DNA of 64,000 nucleotides from Dendrophyllia cribrosa (lineage: Eukaryota > Cnidaria > Anthozoa > Scleractinia > Dendrophylliidae). The notes under the pieces were generated by a model that was not told the DNA's origin, ran no database searches, and was given only the letters and a program-made list of their open reading frames with translations. Below are positions 1 to 13,700 of the stretch, piece after piece. Numbering within the stretch: the stretch's first letter is position 1; every line of letters starts with the position of its first letter. Where the stretch lies: NCBI GenBank assembly GCA_024195265.1, contig JAJLRJ010000008.1, positions 26,611,932 to 26,675,931 of the forward strand. Direction: 5' to 3'. The position numbers were made by a program, and so were the translations under genes.

Positions 1-1189
1 GAGGAACGGCTGTAAAAGCCAATGGACGCAGTACACAAGCAACTCTTTTTTATATGAAAAACTATATCATCATGCTCATTGTAGCATGAAAAATGTATGA
101 TTTGTTAGACAAACCTAAGAGTTGAATAATATAAAGAGTGTCACACTTCCTGTCTATGATCTCTCAAATTAATACCATTACCTCAGGGAGTTTAATGACT
201 GTCTCTCTCAGTGTTTGCCGCAAATAACAGGCACCACTTTCTCCGAAGGAGAGTTTTACCGTCGGCTCCACACCGCTTCGGACATTGTCGGGAAGGTCTC
301 TAGAACACAGATATTAAAACACGCTTAGAGAGTGAAAAACGTGAATGAGAACATATTCACTGCTTCCGTTCCACAACAGGCAAGATAGCCGCATTGACAG
401 ATTCCTTAATTAATGAAAGTCTACATTTCAAGATGTACTCTACTGTCGCACTGTTTCCTACAAAATGAATTTTGCTTTAAATGGCTTTTAAGGTGACTAC
501 ATCTACCATAATGACTGATCGTCTGAAGAGGCCGTTGTTCCCCTGAAGTTAGATCTCATTATACATAACTCATAATACCTGACTTCCAGGACTTTAACTC
601 TTATTTTCTTCACATCTCCCTAGCAACAAACAACAACAAAACAAAACCAATCAATCTTAACTTGATTTACTAAATCAGTATACAGTGGCTTATCAAGGCC
701 TTCAGTTTAAAGTTAAATTTGTTCTGCATGCAACGGTAAGTGAGTAAGAAGCAGGACAAAGCTTGCAAACAAGTCACCATTGGCTTAAGTGACACGAGTT
801 CAGTTTAGCGTAACATAGTAATGCAAAACCATTTTATCACTCTCGAAGAAAAAAGGTTAATATACAATTGACAACTATTCACCGAAGTGAAGGTGGCCAG
901 TGGTGGATATATTTACCTCGCCGCTTCGAGGCTCGGTAAATATCCACCACTGGTCACCGACATTGACGTAGTATATACTAAAACAGTGAGATAATATATA
1001 GCACGAAAATTATGATTTTTAACTCATTTATTCCTGTCAACGATTACAGTTTTCGTGCGCAAATGACCGAACTTTTCTTAGAGGTGAATAGCACTTGCTA
1101 TTCCGAGTTTCAGTAGCCAATCAGAGCGCCAACAACCCTATCCACTGTTTTAGTGTATACCGATAAAAGAGATACCGACGTCTAATCAC
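1..1189. other. Left edge: intron sequence of the RASAL1-like gene, no further exon recognised
   Basis: The gene should continue on the minus strand here, but no second C2 domain exon is recognisable. The only structure seen is the small inverted repeat at 892-958. Confidence 0.4.
892..958. repeat. Short hairpin MITE remnant
   Basis: GGTGGCCAGTGGTGGATAT at 892 is the near-exact inverse of the stretch ending GGTGGATATT/CCACTGGTCACC at 958, giving ~24-bp arms around a 17-bp loop. No target duplication could be fixed. Confidence 0.6.
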
Positions 1190-4019
<2,830 letters not shown>

Positions 4020-4689
4020 TTTAGTCAGCGCAGTGTTTTTACGTCGGGAGACGATACAGCAATACAGTACTGAAAATATCAAAATTCGCGGTTGAGCTGG
4101 ATCTGATCCGCAACTTTCCACCAAACAACTCCAGGAAGTTTCCTCCAGTTTAGCAAGTCGACAAACACAGTTTCTTGTCTGTATTTTACTAGTTAAGAGC
4201 GCGATCCCAATACCATGTTGCCATATCTCGGATTGGACACCTAAATATTTTTGCCCTTTCAATGAGCCTTTGATAGTCTTACGTAAAATACTGCATCTAA
4301 TTAACGAGCAAGATAAACAGTGAGCCTGTATCGGACAATTAGCGGTGACACCTTGTAAGTGTGAAACTGTGCTAATTATAATTTTCTTTTGGCGCAAATC
4401 AAATATTGCTGTTGATTTTAATTGACCGTAAATGTACGTCGCTTTTGATCCTTTGCGTACTTGCTGAATCAGTTACTGCGTACATTTTCTCGTTAAAAAA
4501 GTGTTTTTTTTTTCTCTCTCCAAAGTTTTGAATAGACTGAGATAACAAAAGGAACTTTATAAATAGATGTATTTTTTCATAAATGCGATATAATATTCGT
4601 TTAACTAATTAGTGCCCAATTGACAATCATTTACTGATAACCCGTTCAAGTTAACGCTTTTAATACTCCGTTCACACAATAATAATACA

Positions 4690-4960
4690 ATACAATTTAT
4701 TTTACTTATAACAATAGATATATATACATTTTACAAGAACACACTAAACAAGAAAAACTACACTATAATATAATACTTATAAAATATAAATTAACATTAG
4801 AGCCTAGAGGCTAAATTAACCAAAGAGTTTTCAAGTTAGCCTCCATTCAAACCAATTTCAAAATTTCGATAACATACAGTGAAAGGACAAAACGGCTGTT
4901 TACGACAAAGTCAGTGACTTCACACTCTGTTACTCTTAGGTTTTACTAGAACGTACTAGG
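4690..4960. repeat. Probable non-LTR retroelement 3' tail (degenerate)
   Basis: AATAATACAATACAATTTATTTTAC and the A+T-rich sequence after it resemble the antisense 3' ends of CR1/L2-like elements, and similar text recurs near 51160. No coding remains are seen. Confidence 0.35.
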
Positions 4961-5069
4961 CTACCATTTTTGTACCATTTAATATTTTTTTAATTTCCTG
5001 GTTTTCGATTATGTATGGTACAGCAAAACACAATGGATCATTGACATTTGTCCAACCACAGAAAGCAGC

Positions 5070-5290
5070 CGAAAAAAAAAGCAATAAGAAATCGAATAAA
5101 AACTTATGCAACCGGATGCCAAGCGCGGTAAAACGTGGGTAAAACACGATTGGCTTTAGTTTCAGCGATTCTGATTGGTTGAAAAAATATACATTACTCT
5201 GATTGGTTAGAACCAATTATAGAGTTTGACAAACAAAAACTAGATTAAAAAAATTACTTTCGACATTGAATCAACAACTGTTTTAAACAT
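5070..5290. repeat. Degenerate relative of the 29.4-kb TA-flanked MITE
   Basis: It shares CGATTGG..TTTAGTTTC, TCTGATTGGTTG and TTACTTTCGACA..AATCAACAACTG with the element at 29434-29715, in the same order. The ends are eroded. Confidence 0.4.
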
Positions 5291-5459
5291 GGTCAAGCTT
5301 TTTTGTGTAAAAGAGGGAGTAGACATCGAAGCATCATAACTAAAAAGGGTGTATTACTAAACTGGATCCTAAAAAAAGCGTTTTCAATACCCTGATTTAT
5401 TAAACGTATTTTCGTATTTACTTACCGGTAAAGCTTTCTTTTTGAAACAACAAATTTTA

Positions 5460-5960
5460 TTAGGCTTCCACAAGACCGGGGGAGGGGGGGGGGGGGGGGG
5501 GGAAACCCTATAATGGGTTATACGGGGATGCTCCGCCCGAGGCCGGCTAGAGGTAATGAAAGGGTAGGGATTTCACGAATTATAGAAAGGATGGGGAAAA
5601 CACGAGTTGAAGTATAAAAAAGGTAGGGAAAACTGCCATAATTAATAAAAGGGGCCTTTCAAAATATATCAAACAGATGCACGTAAAGGCTATATGAAAT
5701 GGGTACCTCTTTTCAACAAAAGGTATATGAAAGGGGTAACATTTCTGTCAAAAAACGGTATATGAAAGGGTAAGGGTTTGGACCTCGGGGCGGAGCATCC
5801 CGTACAAAACTTTGTTGAGTACCACCCTTAGCCTGCGAATACAGCCGCCTCTCATCGCTCCCGGCCGCAAGAGGCGTTCGCGCGAGAACGCCCCTAGCGG
5901 CCGGGAGCGATGAGAGGCGGCTGTATTCGCAGGCTATACCACCCTCCGCCCGGGCCACAA
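5460..5960. repeat. Interspersed repeat block with GGATGCTCCGCCC and GGTATATGAAAGGG units
   Basis: After a G run (5484-5502) comes TATACGGGGATGCTCCGCCC, then spaced copies of AAAGGGTAGGGA and GGTATATGAAAGGG, ending in CGGGGCGGAGCATCCCGTAC. The same family in the other orientation makes up the block at 37540-38310. The hairpin element 5829-5936 has inserted into it. Confidence 0.65.
5829..5936. mobile_element. 108-bp near-perfect palindromic MITE with 9-bp target duplication
   Basis: The element starts TAGCCTGCGAATACAGCCGC and ends with its inverse, with arms of about 38 bp or more. TACCACCCT is present at 5820-5828 and again at 5937-5945, a 9-bp duplication as made by Mutator-like transposases. 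It has no coding capacity, so any transposase would act in trans. The element at 51601-51738 has a similar end (TAGCCTGC). Confidence 0.88.
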
Positions 5961-6793
5961 GAGAGTACTCCTCACTTCGGTGCGGCCTCATTCGGCAAAA
6001 AAGAAGCAATGAGACGATCCAGAGACAGACAGAAGAGAAGAAGGAAAGATAACATCCAATATCCAGTAACGTTTTGTTCGAAACTATGACATATTCTAGT
6101 GCGTGTTCATGGCTAGATATACGTTATATACATCAAAGCTATTATTGTCGATCGAATTTCCTGTTGCTATTTTTAGATGACATTTGTCTTATCTCCTATT
6201 AAGAAGGTACGAGACAGGGGTGTGCCCCATTATTCACGAACGGGTGTGACGTCGTAACGTAAAGAGTGGAAAGAGTTCGAGAGTAAACAACTTATTCAGT
6301 CTATTTTCAAATATTTGCAACGCGAATAAACTGTACACTTTTAAATAAGAAACTGACAGCCAATTCAAAGAGAAGGCTTTGAAACCTAAACTGATCAAGT
6401 TGATTAAGTTCCTATACCACAGGAGAGTTTTTAAACCTATTTTAATCAATATAAAACAATACGAGTATGCAAAGCTTTAATGGCAGCGTCTGCGCTATTA
6501 TTAGTACCATTGATATAGTAACAGATAGACGGAAATGGTATTGACTGGAGTTAAATATAGTTCTGCTAAAAGGTTTAGCCTCAATATACTATCCTTTTAT
6601 AGACAGTTCGCATTATTGTATGCGTGACTAAGTTTTGCGTACGAACTCATGATGGCCTTGGCCGGATGGGAGAAACAAAACAAAAATAAACTTTTTTTGC
6701 AGTGTAATCTTCTACGTAGCCAAGTTTCTTACATGACGTAGTTTGCCGATCTACGTTAAGGTCTAATGACAGCTTGTCGGCTTTCTTAGTTGG

Positions 6794-6958
6794 ATTCGCT
6801 CCGACGAAGGGCTAAGGGCTAGCGCTCGAAACGTCAGCTTTCTCGAATCTTTTTACGGTGGCTAATTTACCTTATCGACTCAGTCGATAAAACCAAATTC
6901 TTGTGCTTCACCCCCACCGACGCAGCACCACAGTTTCTCTAGAAACTAATCCCATTCA
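6794..6958 (+). mobile_element. 5'-truncated Penelope-like element tail, 12-bp target duplication
   Basis: This 165-bp piece is about 93% identical by eye to the 3' end of the Penelope-like element at 55205-55360. It includes CTCCGACGAAGGG, GCGCTCGAAACGTCAGC and the final TTTCTCTAGAAACTAA-CCCATT. TTTCTTAGTTGG flanks it on both sides (6782-6793 and 6959-6970). A short target-primed reverse transcription event explains the 5' truncation and the duplication. Confidence 0.85.
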
Positions 6959-7270
6959 TTTCTTAGTTGGTATTTTGCCCGTCAGTCACTAAGATTCTCG
7001 GTCTCAAGTTCTGCAGTTAATACTCTAAAAGATGTTTGTTTTGTTGACGGTTCAAAATATAAAAGACAGGTTTTTTTAATTTTGCCATTCGACACCACCT
7101 AGAAAGTGCAATTTAAGTCTGACAGATCAGTTGTAAATTGTACTGAAGATCAGTAAAGTAAAGAATGGATAAGAGAAACACTTACAACCTGATGGCCCTC
7201 TAAACTGTTTGATTACTGACAAACCTGGACCCTATGGCGTTATCAGTCAGCTGATCATTGCACATTGTAC

Positions 7271-7428
7271 CAGGGGCGTAGCTACCTGTACGTACGTACG
7301 CACGTGCGTACCTGAAAAAGTCGAAAAAAAGAGAAAGATTTGGGACTTGAGGGTGGAGTAGGGGGTAGGGGGAGTGGTTGAAAACAGTGATTGTGCGTAC
7401 CTCTGAAAAAGTCCTGGCTACGCCCCTG
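7271..7428. mobile_element. MITE with CAGGGGCGTAGC ends (copy 1)
   Basis: It begins CAGGGGCGTAGCTACCTGTA and ends GGCTACGCCCCTG; TGTAC is duplicated at 7266-7270 and 7429-7433. It is an obvious relative of the copy at 13094-13254, sharing the CGTACGCACGTGCGTACCTGA core. Non-coding. Confidence 0.85.
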
Positions 7429-8776
7429 TGTACATGTATTGCACGTTGTGGATTGATCATTTAACATAATACATTGTACATTTATATCTTATCTTAACTT
7501 ATCTTCCAATACTCGACTCCATCTCACGAGATGATTCTATCGAGTTGGTCAGTGTCACATTAAAAAAATAATAATTATGATTACAAGAGAATGTGTAATT
7601 AACAGAGAATGTGCAACTAAAACGAGAATTGAGCTGAGAATCTTTGAGGGCCTTCCAGGGGTTTTAGGGAACAAAGGATATCTTAAAATAAATTTTAGGG
7701 AACAAGGGAACATTGATTTCCCGTAACTTTTGGAAAAAGTTATTACAATGTTTAAGAGGAAAAAAGGCCTTTCCGACGACAAAGTATGACAATTTCTCTC
7801 ATTTCTCGGGCCCTGGGGACAAATCATATATTTTGTTTTTCGCAGAAGAACTGGTCACGAGTTTGGAACACGTGGTTACCTGGGAGAATTCCTTCGCAGT
7901 TCGTGACCGCCACTTTTAATATCATATACGTCTAAAAACCCTGTCTACATGTATTTAAGCTGATGTAAAATGGCAACGGAAACTGAAACTCAGTCTACGG
8001 ATTATGATCATAATGGGAATGAAAATCCCACGGAGAGGTGGTGCTTTGAACTCGGCGTGAGGGTGGCTGCAGATAAAGATTTATACCTCGTTATACCTAA
8101 CGAGGTAAAACCTATGAAAATAACTAACCATGAAAAAATGAAATAGGAGAGAAATTTTGGGGAACAGTTAGGAATATTTTTGGAGATCAAGGGAACATGG
8201 AACAGAATTTCTGGGAACAGGGGAACTTGATAAAAAGAATTTCGGGGAACATCTTATTTTTGAGGAACAAGGGAACAACTTCAAGTTTTATCTTTCTTGC
8301 AAAGAGCTCTGATTGTCACATTCCGCTTGCCTTTTCCAGGCGTTTAATTATTGTCAGTAGGACGTCCTGCAATTAGCTGATAAGACTACAAGTAGCCGTC
8401 TAAGTCGAGTAGAAAAATGCATCACCCCAATGGGCAACCCAATCTTTCTGAGTCTTCTGAGGCTTTCCATATGGAACGACTTGAACCTGATTTGATTTTC
8501 CAACCGGTATTTCTGGTTTCTCTGTGTAAATGAAATCTTGCGATTGGCCAAGGTTTAGGTTCAGTTCTTTGTCGTCTTGGCTCTCGCTCGTTACTCGCGA
8601 CAATCTGTGTAAGCATACATCAAGTATTATTTGGATGAAAACTGGAAACGAATATCGTTTTCAAAATGACTCTTTCCATTTTGATCAATTTTCGCTGATT
8701 CAAGGCCAATATTTCACCAGAAAGGAGTCGACAGGGGTATTGTGTTATTTAAACCAATTCATCCGTCCTTTTAAAC

Positions 8777-9190
8777 ATGTCAAGATCCAAATCTACGCCG
8801 GACATTTACAAAGTGACTGTGACACGAACAACCTCCAAGAGCTTGGATGAAGAACTTCTCGAACTTTGCAATTTGAGCGGGGTTACCCTCGATCCCGATG
8901 TCTTCAAGATACTGTTGGATTTGATAAAGCTAAACGTTTCTCCGACTTCCCTTGTTAGTATTTTGAAGAAGATAGCTGCTACGAAAGGGTATCCAAGTGA
9001 AACACCATCGCATTCCACGACAAAGTTGAGTTCTTCGAGTACTTCCATGGCTACAAGTAGCTACGACACATTACAATCTTCTCAGTTGGGCTCAAGCACT
9101 AGCTTAGGAACAACTCAAACGAGTCGCGAAAGAATCCCGATCTCTAGCCGTTTGAAGGAGTTGAGAGCACACGCAGCCATGCAACAGTAA
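8777..9190 (+). CDS. MZT2: Mitotic-spindle organizing protein 2 (MOZART2)
   Basis: A 137-residue uninterrupted frame from ATG 8777 to TAA 9190. Residues ~22-70 hold the family core: LDEELLELCNLSGVTLDPDV, then FKILLDLIKLNVSPTSLVSI, matching the helical MZT2 segment (D-P-D-V-F-K-I-L-x-D-L-x-K-L-N-V). MZT2 is a small subunit of the gamma-tubulin complex at centrosomes and spindle poles. The C-terminal half is Ser/Thr-rich and low in complexity, as in relatives. An AATAAA polyadenylation signal follows at 9198-9203. The gene has no intron here; vertebrate copies are split, so either introns were lost or this is a functional retrocopy. The upstream in-frame region has no better start. Confidence 0.9.
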   Translation: MSRSKSTPDIYKVTVTRTTSKSLDEELLELCNLSGVTLDPDVFKILLDLIKLNVSPTSLVSILKKIAATKGYPSETPSHSTTKLSSSSTSMATSSYDTLQSSQLGSSTSLGTTQTSRERIPISSRLKELRAHAAMQQ

Positions 9191-9322
9191 AATGCAAAAT
9201 AAATGATGGTACTGTGAAAACACTCGAGAGGTTTCTAACATTTGTGCTGAAATGCATTTCATATTCAACTCCAGCATTTTGTTAACACAAGAGTTATAAA
9301 AAAAAAGTAGAACTGATGTATA

Positions 9323-9462
9323 TGTCGTGGCTCAAATTTTTCTTTGGTTTAAAAATTTTTAAACCAGTTTGATTTTTGTCCTTCTTTGTCTCAGAATATA
9401 ATGAATCTCAGACAAAGGAAAATAAAAATTAAACTGGTTTGAGAAAAATTTGAACCATAACA
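9323..9462. mobile_element. Small inverted-repeat element with Ginger-like ends
   Basis: TGTCGTGGCTCAAATTTTTC at the left pairs with GAAAAATTTGAACCATAACA at the right, and the interior folds on TTGTCTCAGA/TCTCAGACAA. The ends match the TGTNR pattern and the inverted repeats of the element at 13264-15759, so it may be a non-autonomous relative. No target duplication is preserved (TATA against TTAA). Confidence 0.6.
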
Positions 9463-10763
9463 TTAATTGTAGCTTGGTGATTTGTGACATTTGTATTATT
9501 TGCTTGCTAGCTCTCTCCATTCAAGTTGTTAGGGCTGTATTATTCACATTTTTCATTAAAAAATCAAGACCACAGATAAGTTGGGTTGTTTGATTTGATA
9601 TATTTGTTTGTAATAAGCAGGTATTTAGGTAACAAGGGAAAGAGCAGAAACCCCAGAATAAAGGGGCGGGAACAAGGAAATATGGGTGCCAAAACAAGGA
9701 GAAAATGCATTGTAATATGATGGGAAGTGACAGAAAAAACAAACTTGCAATGGAAAATGTGGAGAGAGATGGGAGCTGGAAAGGAAAGGGTGGGGGTGAA
9801 TGGTACAGGGAGTGGGAAGTTCAAATGCATCTGTCCAACCCCACTTGGTAGCAGGAAGTGTCATACTATTGGTCCCAAACATCCTTTGAAATGGCCTGAA
9901 AATCAGCCTCCCTTACGCAACACTGGTTTCACTCTGCAGTTTGAATTTTGTTGACTGATCGATTATGTCACGCAACGTCAAACTTGCAATGATTGAATTT
10001 CAACTTGCAGTCGCCTCAAATGTGCTCAGATAATACCTTTTCTAGAAAAGCAGTTTTTCCTGTTAAAGTAACAGAACGTTTAGTTCAGAAATATATTTGA
10101 AGGCATTATAAATAAGCAAGTGAGAATTCAAATTCATTCTTAGCAAGTTCAATGTTACCGATCTTGTGATCGATTTGAGGACAACAAAAATTTGATCAAG
10201 TGATGAACATTTTTAAAATCGAAACAGTGTAAGAAGCTGGCCAATTTTCAAAGGATGTTCAGGATCAACAGTATGTCAGATTAACAATCCAATGTTTTGC
10301 CTTGTACCTGAGAGGTTCTTCTGCTGAAGGAAGACAGTTTGCGGCTGCAATAATGCTTATGTTTTTACAAACGTTGAAATAGGGAATGGCATACAGTGTT
10401 ATGTGCTTAAACATCCTCAAATTTCTGTATCAGGTTATATATGGACAATGTACTGTAGCCATTTTCTTCATTCATATCAATCCAACCCATAATGGGTATG
10501 CAACCAAACAGCTGTGAATAGGGATGTACATATTTCAACAAAGAAAACTGAAGACATTCTCTGTGATATTCAAATTTTTTATTCCTTTTTTGAGTGAGAG
10601 TAACGTATAAACAAATAAGTTCAAACAGAAACTTAATACGAGTTCACAACAAATATATTAAACAACTGTCTTAGTCAGATTGTTGAAAAACAAGTATAAT
10701 TTTCATCCTTTTTTCACTAGCACTGTTTGTAGAAACACAACAAAATAAGTTATAAAAATCTTG
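9463..10763. other. Intergenic stretch between MZT2 and the HCFC1R1-like gene
   Basis: The two genes converge here. Nothing coding is visible. A minus-strand AATAAA (plus TTTATT near 10578) is a candidate 3' end signal for the HCFC1R1-like gene. Confidence 0.4.
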
Positions 10764-13700
10764 TCATTGCTCCATCTCGTCATTGTCCAAACTAAACATG
10801 CTGCATTCGCCAACAATCTCAACATGATGAACCCTGTCAACAAAAAATTCTCTTATTCATTAACAGTATATAAAACAAAAATAATTTATTGTTACTCCCT
10901 TGTATTATTATAAGTAGGTACATGTAATCAAAATCAAAATTGAAGAAAAACACCAAATTAAGTGATTAATTAACGTAAGAGATAAGTATAGCAAATGCAT
11001 GGAATCAAGGAAGGTGATGAATCCTAAACTATAAGCTGAATTCAAATGGAGGACACAGATAAGGTGAATGGTCTTGAAATGAATTATTTTAAAGAACAGT
11101 TTGGTTTATTAAATTATTAACTTAAGGTTGAATAGTTCTCTATTTTGTCCAAGCTGAGTTCTATTTTCACTGGAAATGTGAACTGGCACTAAATGAACCA
11201 AGAAATACTTATTCTTCACATTTATCATATGACTGTAGCTTAGACTAGTGATTTGTAGTATTGATCAAGTTGCTTATAAACAACTTGTGGAACCTTGTTA
11301 ACTCAGCCATCATTGGGCCACCAAAATCTGGCTGTATTATCGGGGTGGCTGACTATTTACGAGGTTGGTCTCATGTTTGTTTGTATGTTAATTTTCTTCA
11401 GGTTAAAAAAGTGGCCATAATAAAGAGGTGGCTGTATAACGGGCTCGTTGTTAGGCCAGGTTCCACTGTATTTCTTAGGCATTGCTTCTTTAAAAATTTT
11501 GTGTTAATTTACCCTTTGTCTTGAAACTGATCTCCTTCAGGACAGCTTTCCATAATAAGACTGATGCATGAGCTACTGCTACTGCTGTTTGTGCTGCTGC
11601 TGCTACGACGGTCATTTTCATTCTTGTCCTAAAAACATTGAATGGATATGTTTAGCATTAGCCGCTTACAGTGTCACATATATAAAATTGGTTGTGTAGT
11701 GTTGTTTCAGAAAAAATCCATAACCCTCGCACGAAAGGTTTTTTTGGTTTCGACCCTGCATCCACTGGAAATTCCAATCAAGCTTCACACTTTCCCTTAA
11801 AAACTTTGGCTTTTAAGCCCCCCTCCCCTCCCTACTCCCCCTCCTCCCCCCCCCCCCCCACACCTCTTTTATGGAACCACACATTTAATTTAATGCCCAA
11901 GAGTGCCAAATAAAAAAAATATTTAAGAAAAATCCTAAATTTTATTTTGTAAAATATTGAAAAATAAATGGTACCATGCAAAAGTACTGCCAAAGATGTT
12001 TCATTTGAATAGTCACCGTAGGATTTCATAGACAGACTCAAAAGTATGAACAACACTAAATGTCTCCATAATTGACTCTTCATGGGTGTGATCTGTGGTT
12101 AAAATAATCCTTTCTGTTGTCACAAAAACAAAGTATAAAAAATAATACAATCTTGCTTAATTTCTGAAAATATTGTTATAATTACACTGTGGAATATACC
12201 TGGTTATTTGGTTTGCTCTCTGTTGAAAGGCTCAACCGGTCTTCAGGACTTTTCCAGGGAATAACTGCTAGACATGGCTTGCTTCTATGGTAAATCGTTA
12301 GTTAAGAAAACAAGATGAATTGGGTCAATTTTATAAAGAAAGTTTAGATGCCTGCATGCAGTCTAAACCAATTTCAACCTGGCCAACCCAAGTAACTTTA
12401 TTTCAACATTGTTTACTATTTCAACATTGTTTACTATTTCAACATTGTTTTAACTATTTCAACAGACTTTGGCATATAGCATAAACTAAAAAATCATTTA
12501 CCTACCTCCTGCTCATAAGAAGATTTAGAGCTCTTATCAAATCAAGTACTCTCAGGCCAGGTGCAAGTTAGAATTCATTTAAAAAATCGACCTTTTAAAC
12601 CTTGAACATAAAAGTGTTTGTCTGAATAGATAAGAAAAGTGTAAAGAAACGTGAACTTACAACTGCTTAAAGATAGCTTCGGGAATGATTGAGTTAGCCC
12701 GACTTTCATTCATAGCATCTTTTATTTCAGGGTGTACAACAAAAGCTGGCAGGTTGTCTTGCCTGTAAAAAACAGAAACAGTCAAGGAATAAGAAAAACA
12801 AACACAATCATCTGGGTTGATATCTACTGTGAATATCATCAGAGTACATGTTTATGATGCCATGGAAGTTTCACGACAAGGTTTTGCTGATATATATGAT
12901 TAAGCTCCTATACATGTAAATCAACATGTAAATTCTCCTCACTGCTCCCCATTTATCTCTCATAGTACTTGTTGGGAAAAGTTGTTTAAACATTAAATTG
13001 TCTTTGGTGATTATTTCCTTTATTCTCATGACCAAGTTATGTTTGAACATGTAGCGATATTCAAAGGTTAGGAGAAATCAGGGTAAAACCAGGCAGGGGT
13101 GTAGCTACCTGTACGCACGTACGCATGTGCGTACCTGAAAAAGTCGAAAAAAAAAAAAGAAGATTTGGGACTTTCGGGTTGGGGGTGGGGAGGTGAGGGG
13201 TGTTTGAAATTAGTGATTGTGCGTACCTCTGAAGAAATCCTGGCTACGACCCTGCCAGGTATATGTTGTGGGTCAAAATTTGCCTTTGGTTCAAAATTTT
13301 TTGAAGTGGTTCAAAATTTTTTGAACTGGGTCAAAATTTTTTGAACTGGTTTGAAATTTTCAAACTGGTTAGAAATTTTTAAATAATTGGCTCATTCTCA
13401 TTTATTTGTACCTCTGCCTGTAAACTACTGTGTGTAAAATAAACTTGTGACATTAAGGTGTCACACATTTCAGGAAGCACTCAGTTTTGTGATTACGGCT
13501 AAGCACTGATTTTAAATGATTAGCTTTTATATAAGGTAAGGGCCACTGCTTGCCAGTGCTAAAAGTGTACAGTACCGCTCAAAAGTAAATTGACAGTCCC
13601 TCGAGACTCGATGCTCGATTCTTGAAAGTTTCGAGTATCGAGTCTCGAGTCTCGAGTACCGAGTCTCGAGTCTAGAGTATTGAGTCGAGAAATTTAATGA

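Noticed and set aside
188..306. Possible minus-strand exon reading DLPDNVRSGVEPTVKLSFGE
   Set aside because: It has an acceptor-like and a donor-like border, but does not match the second C2, RasGAP or PH regions expected next in the RASAL1 family.
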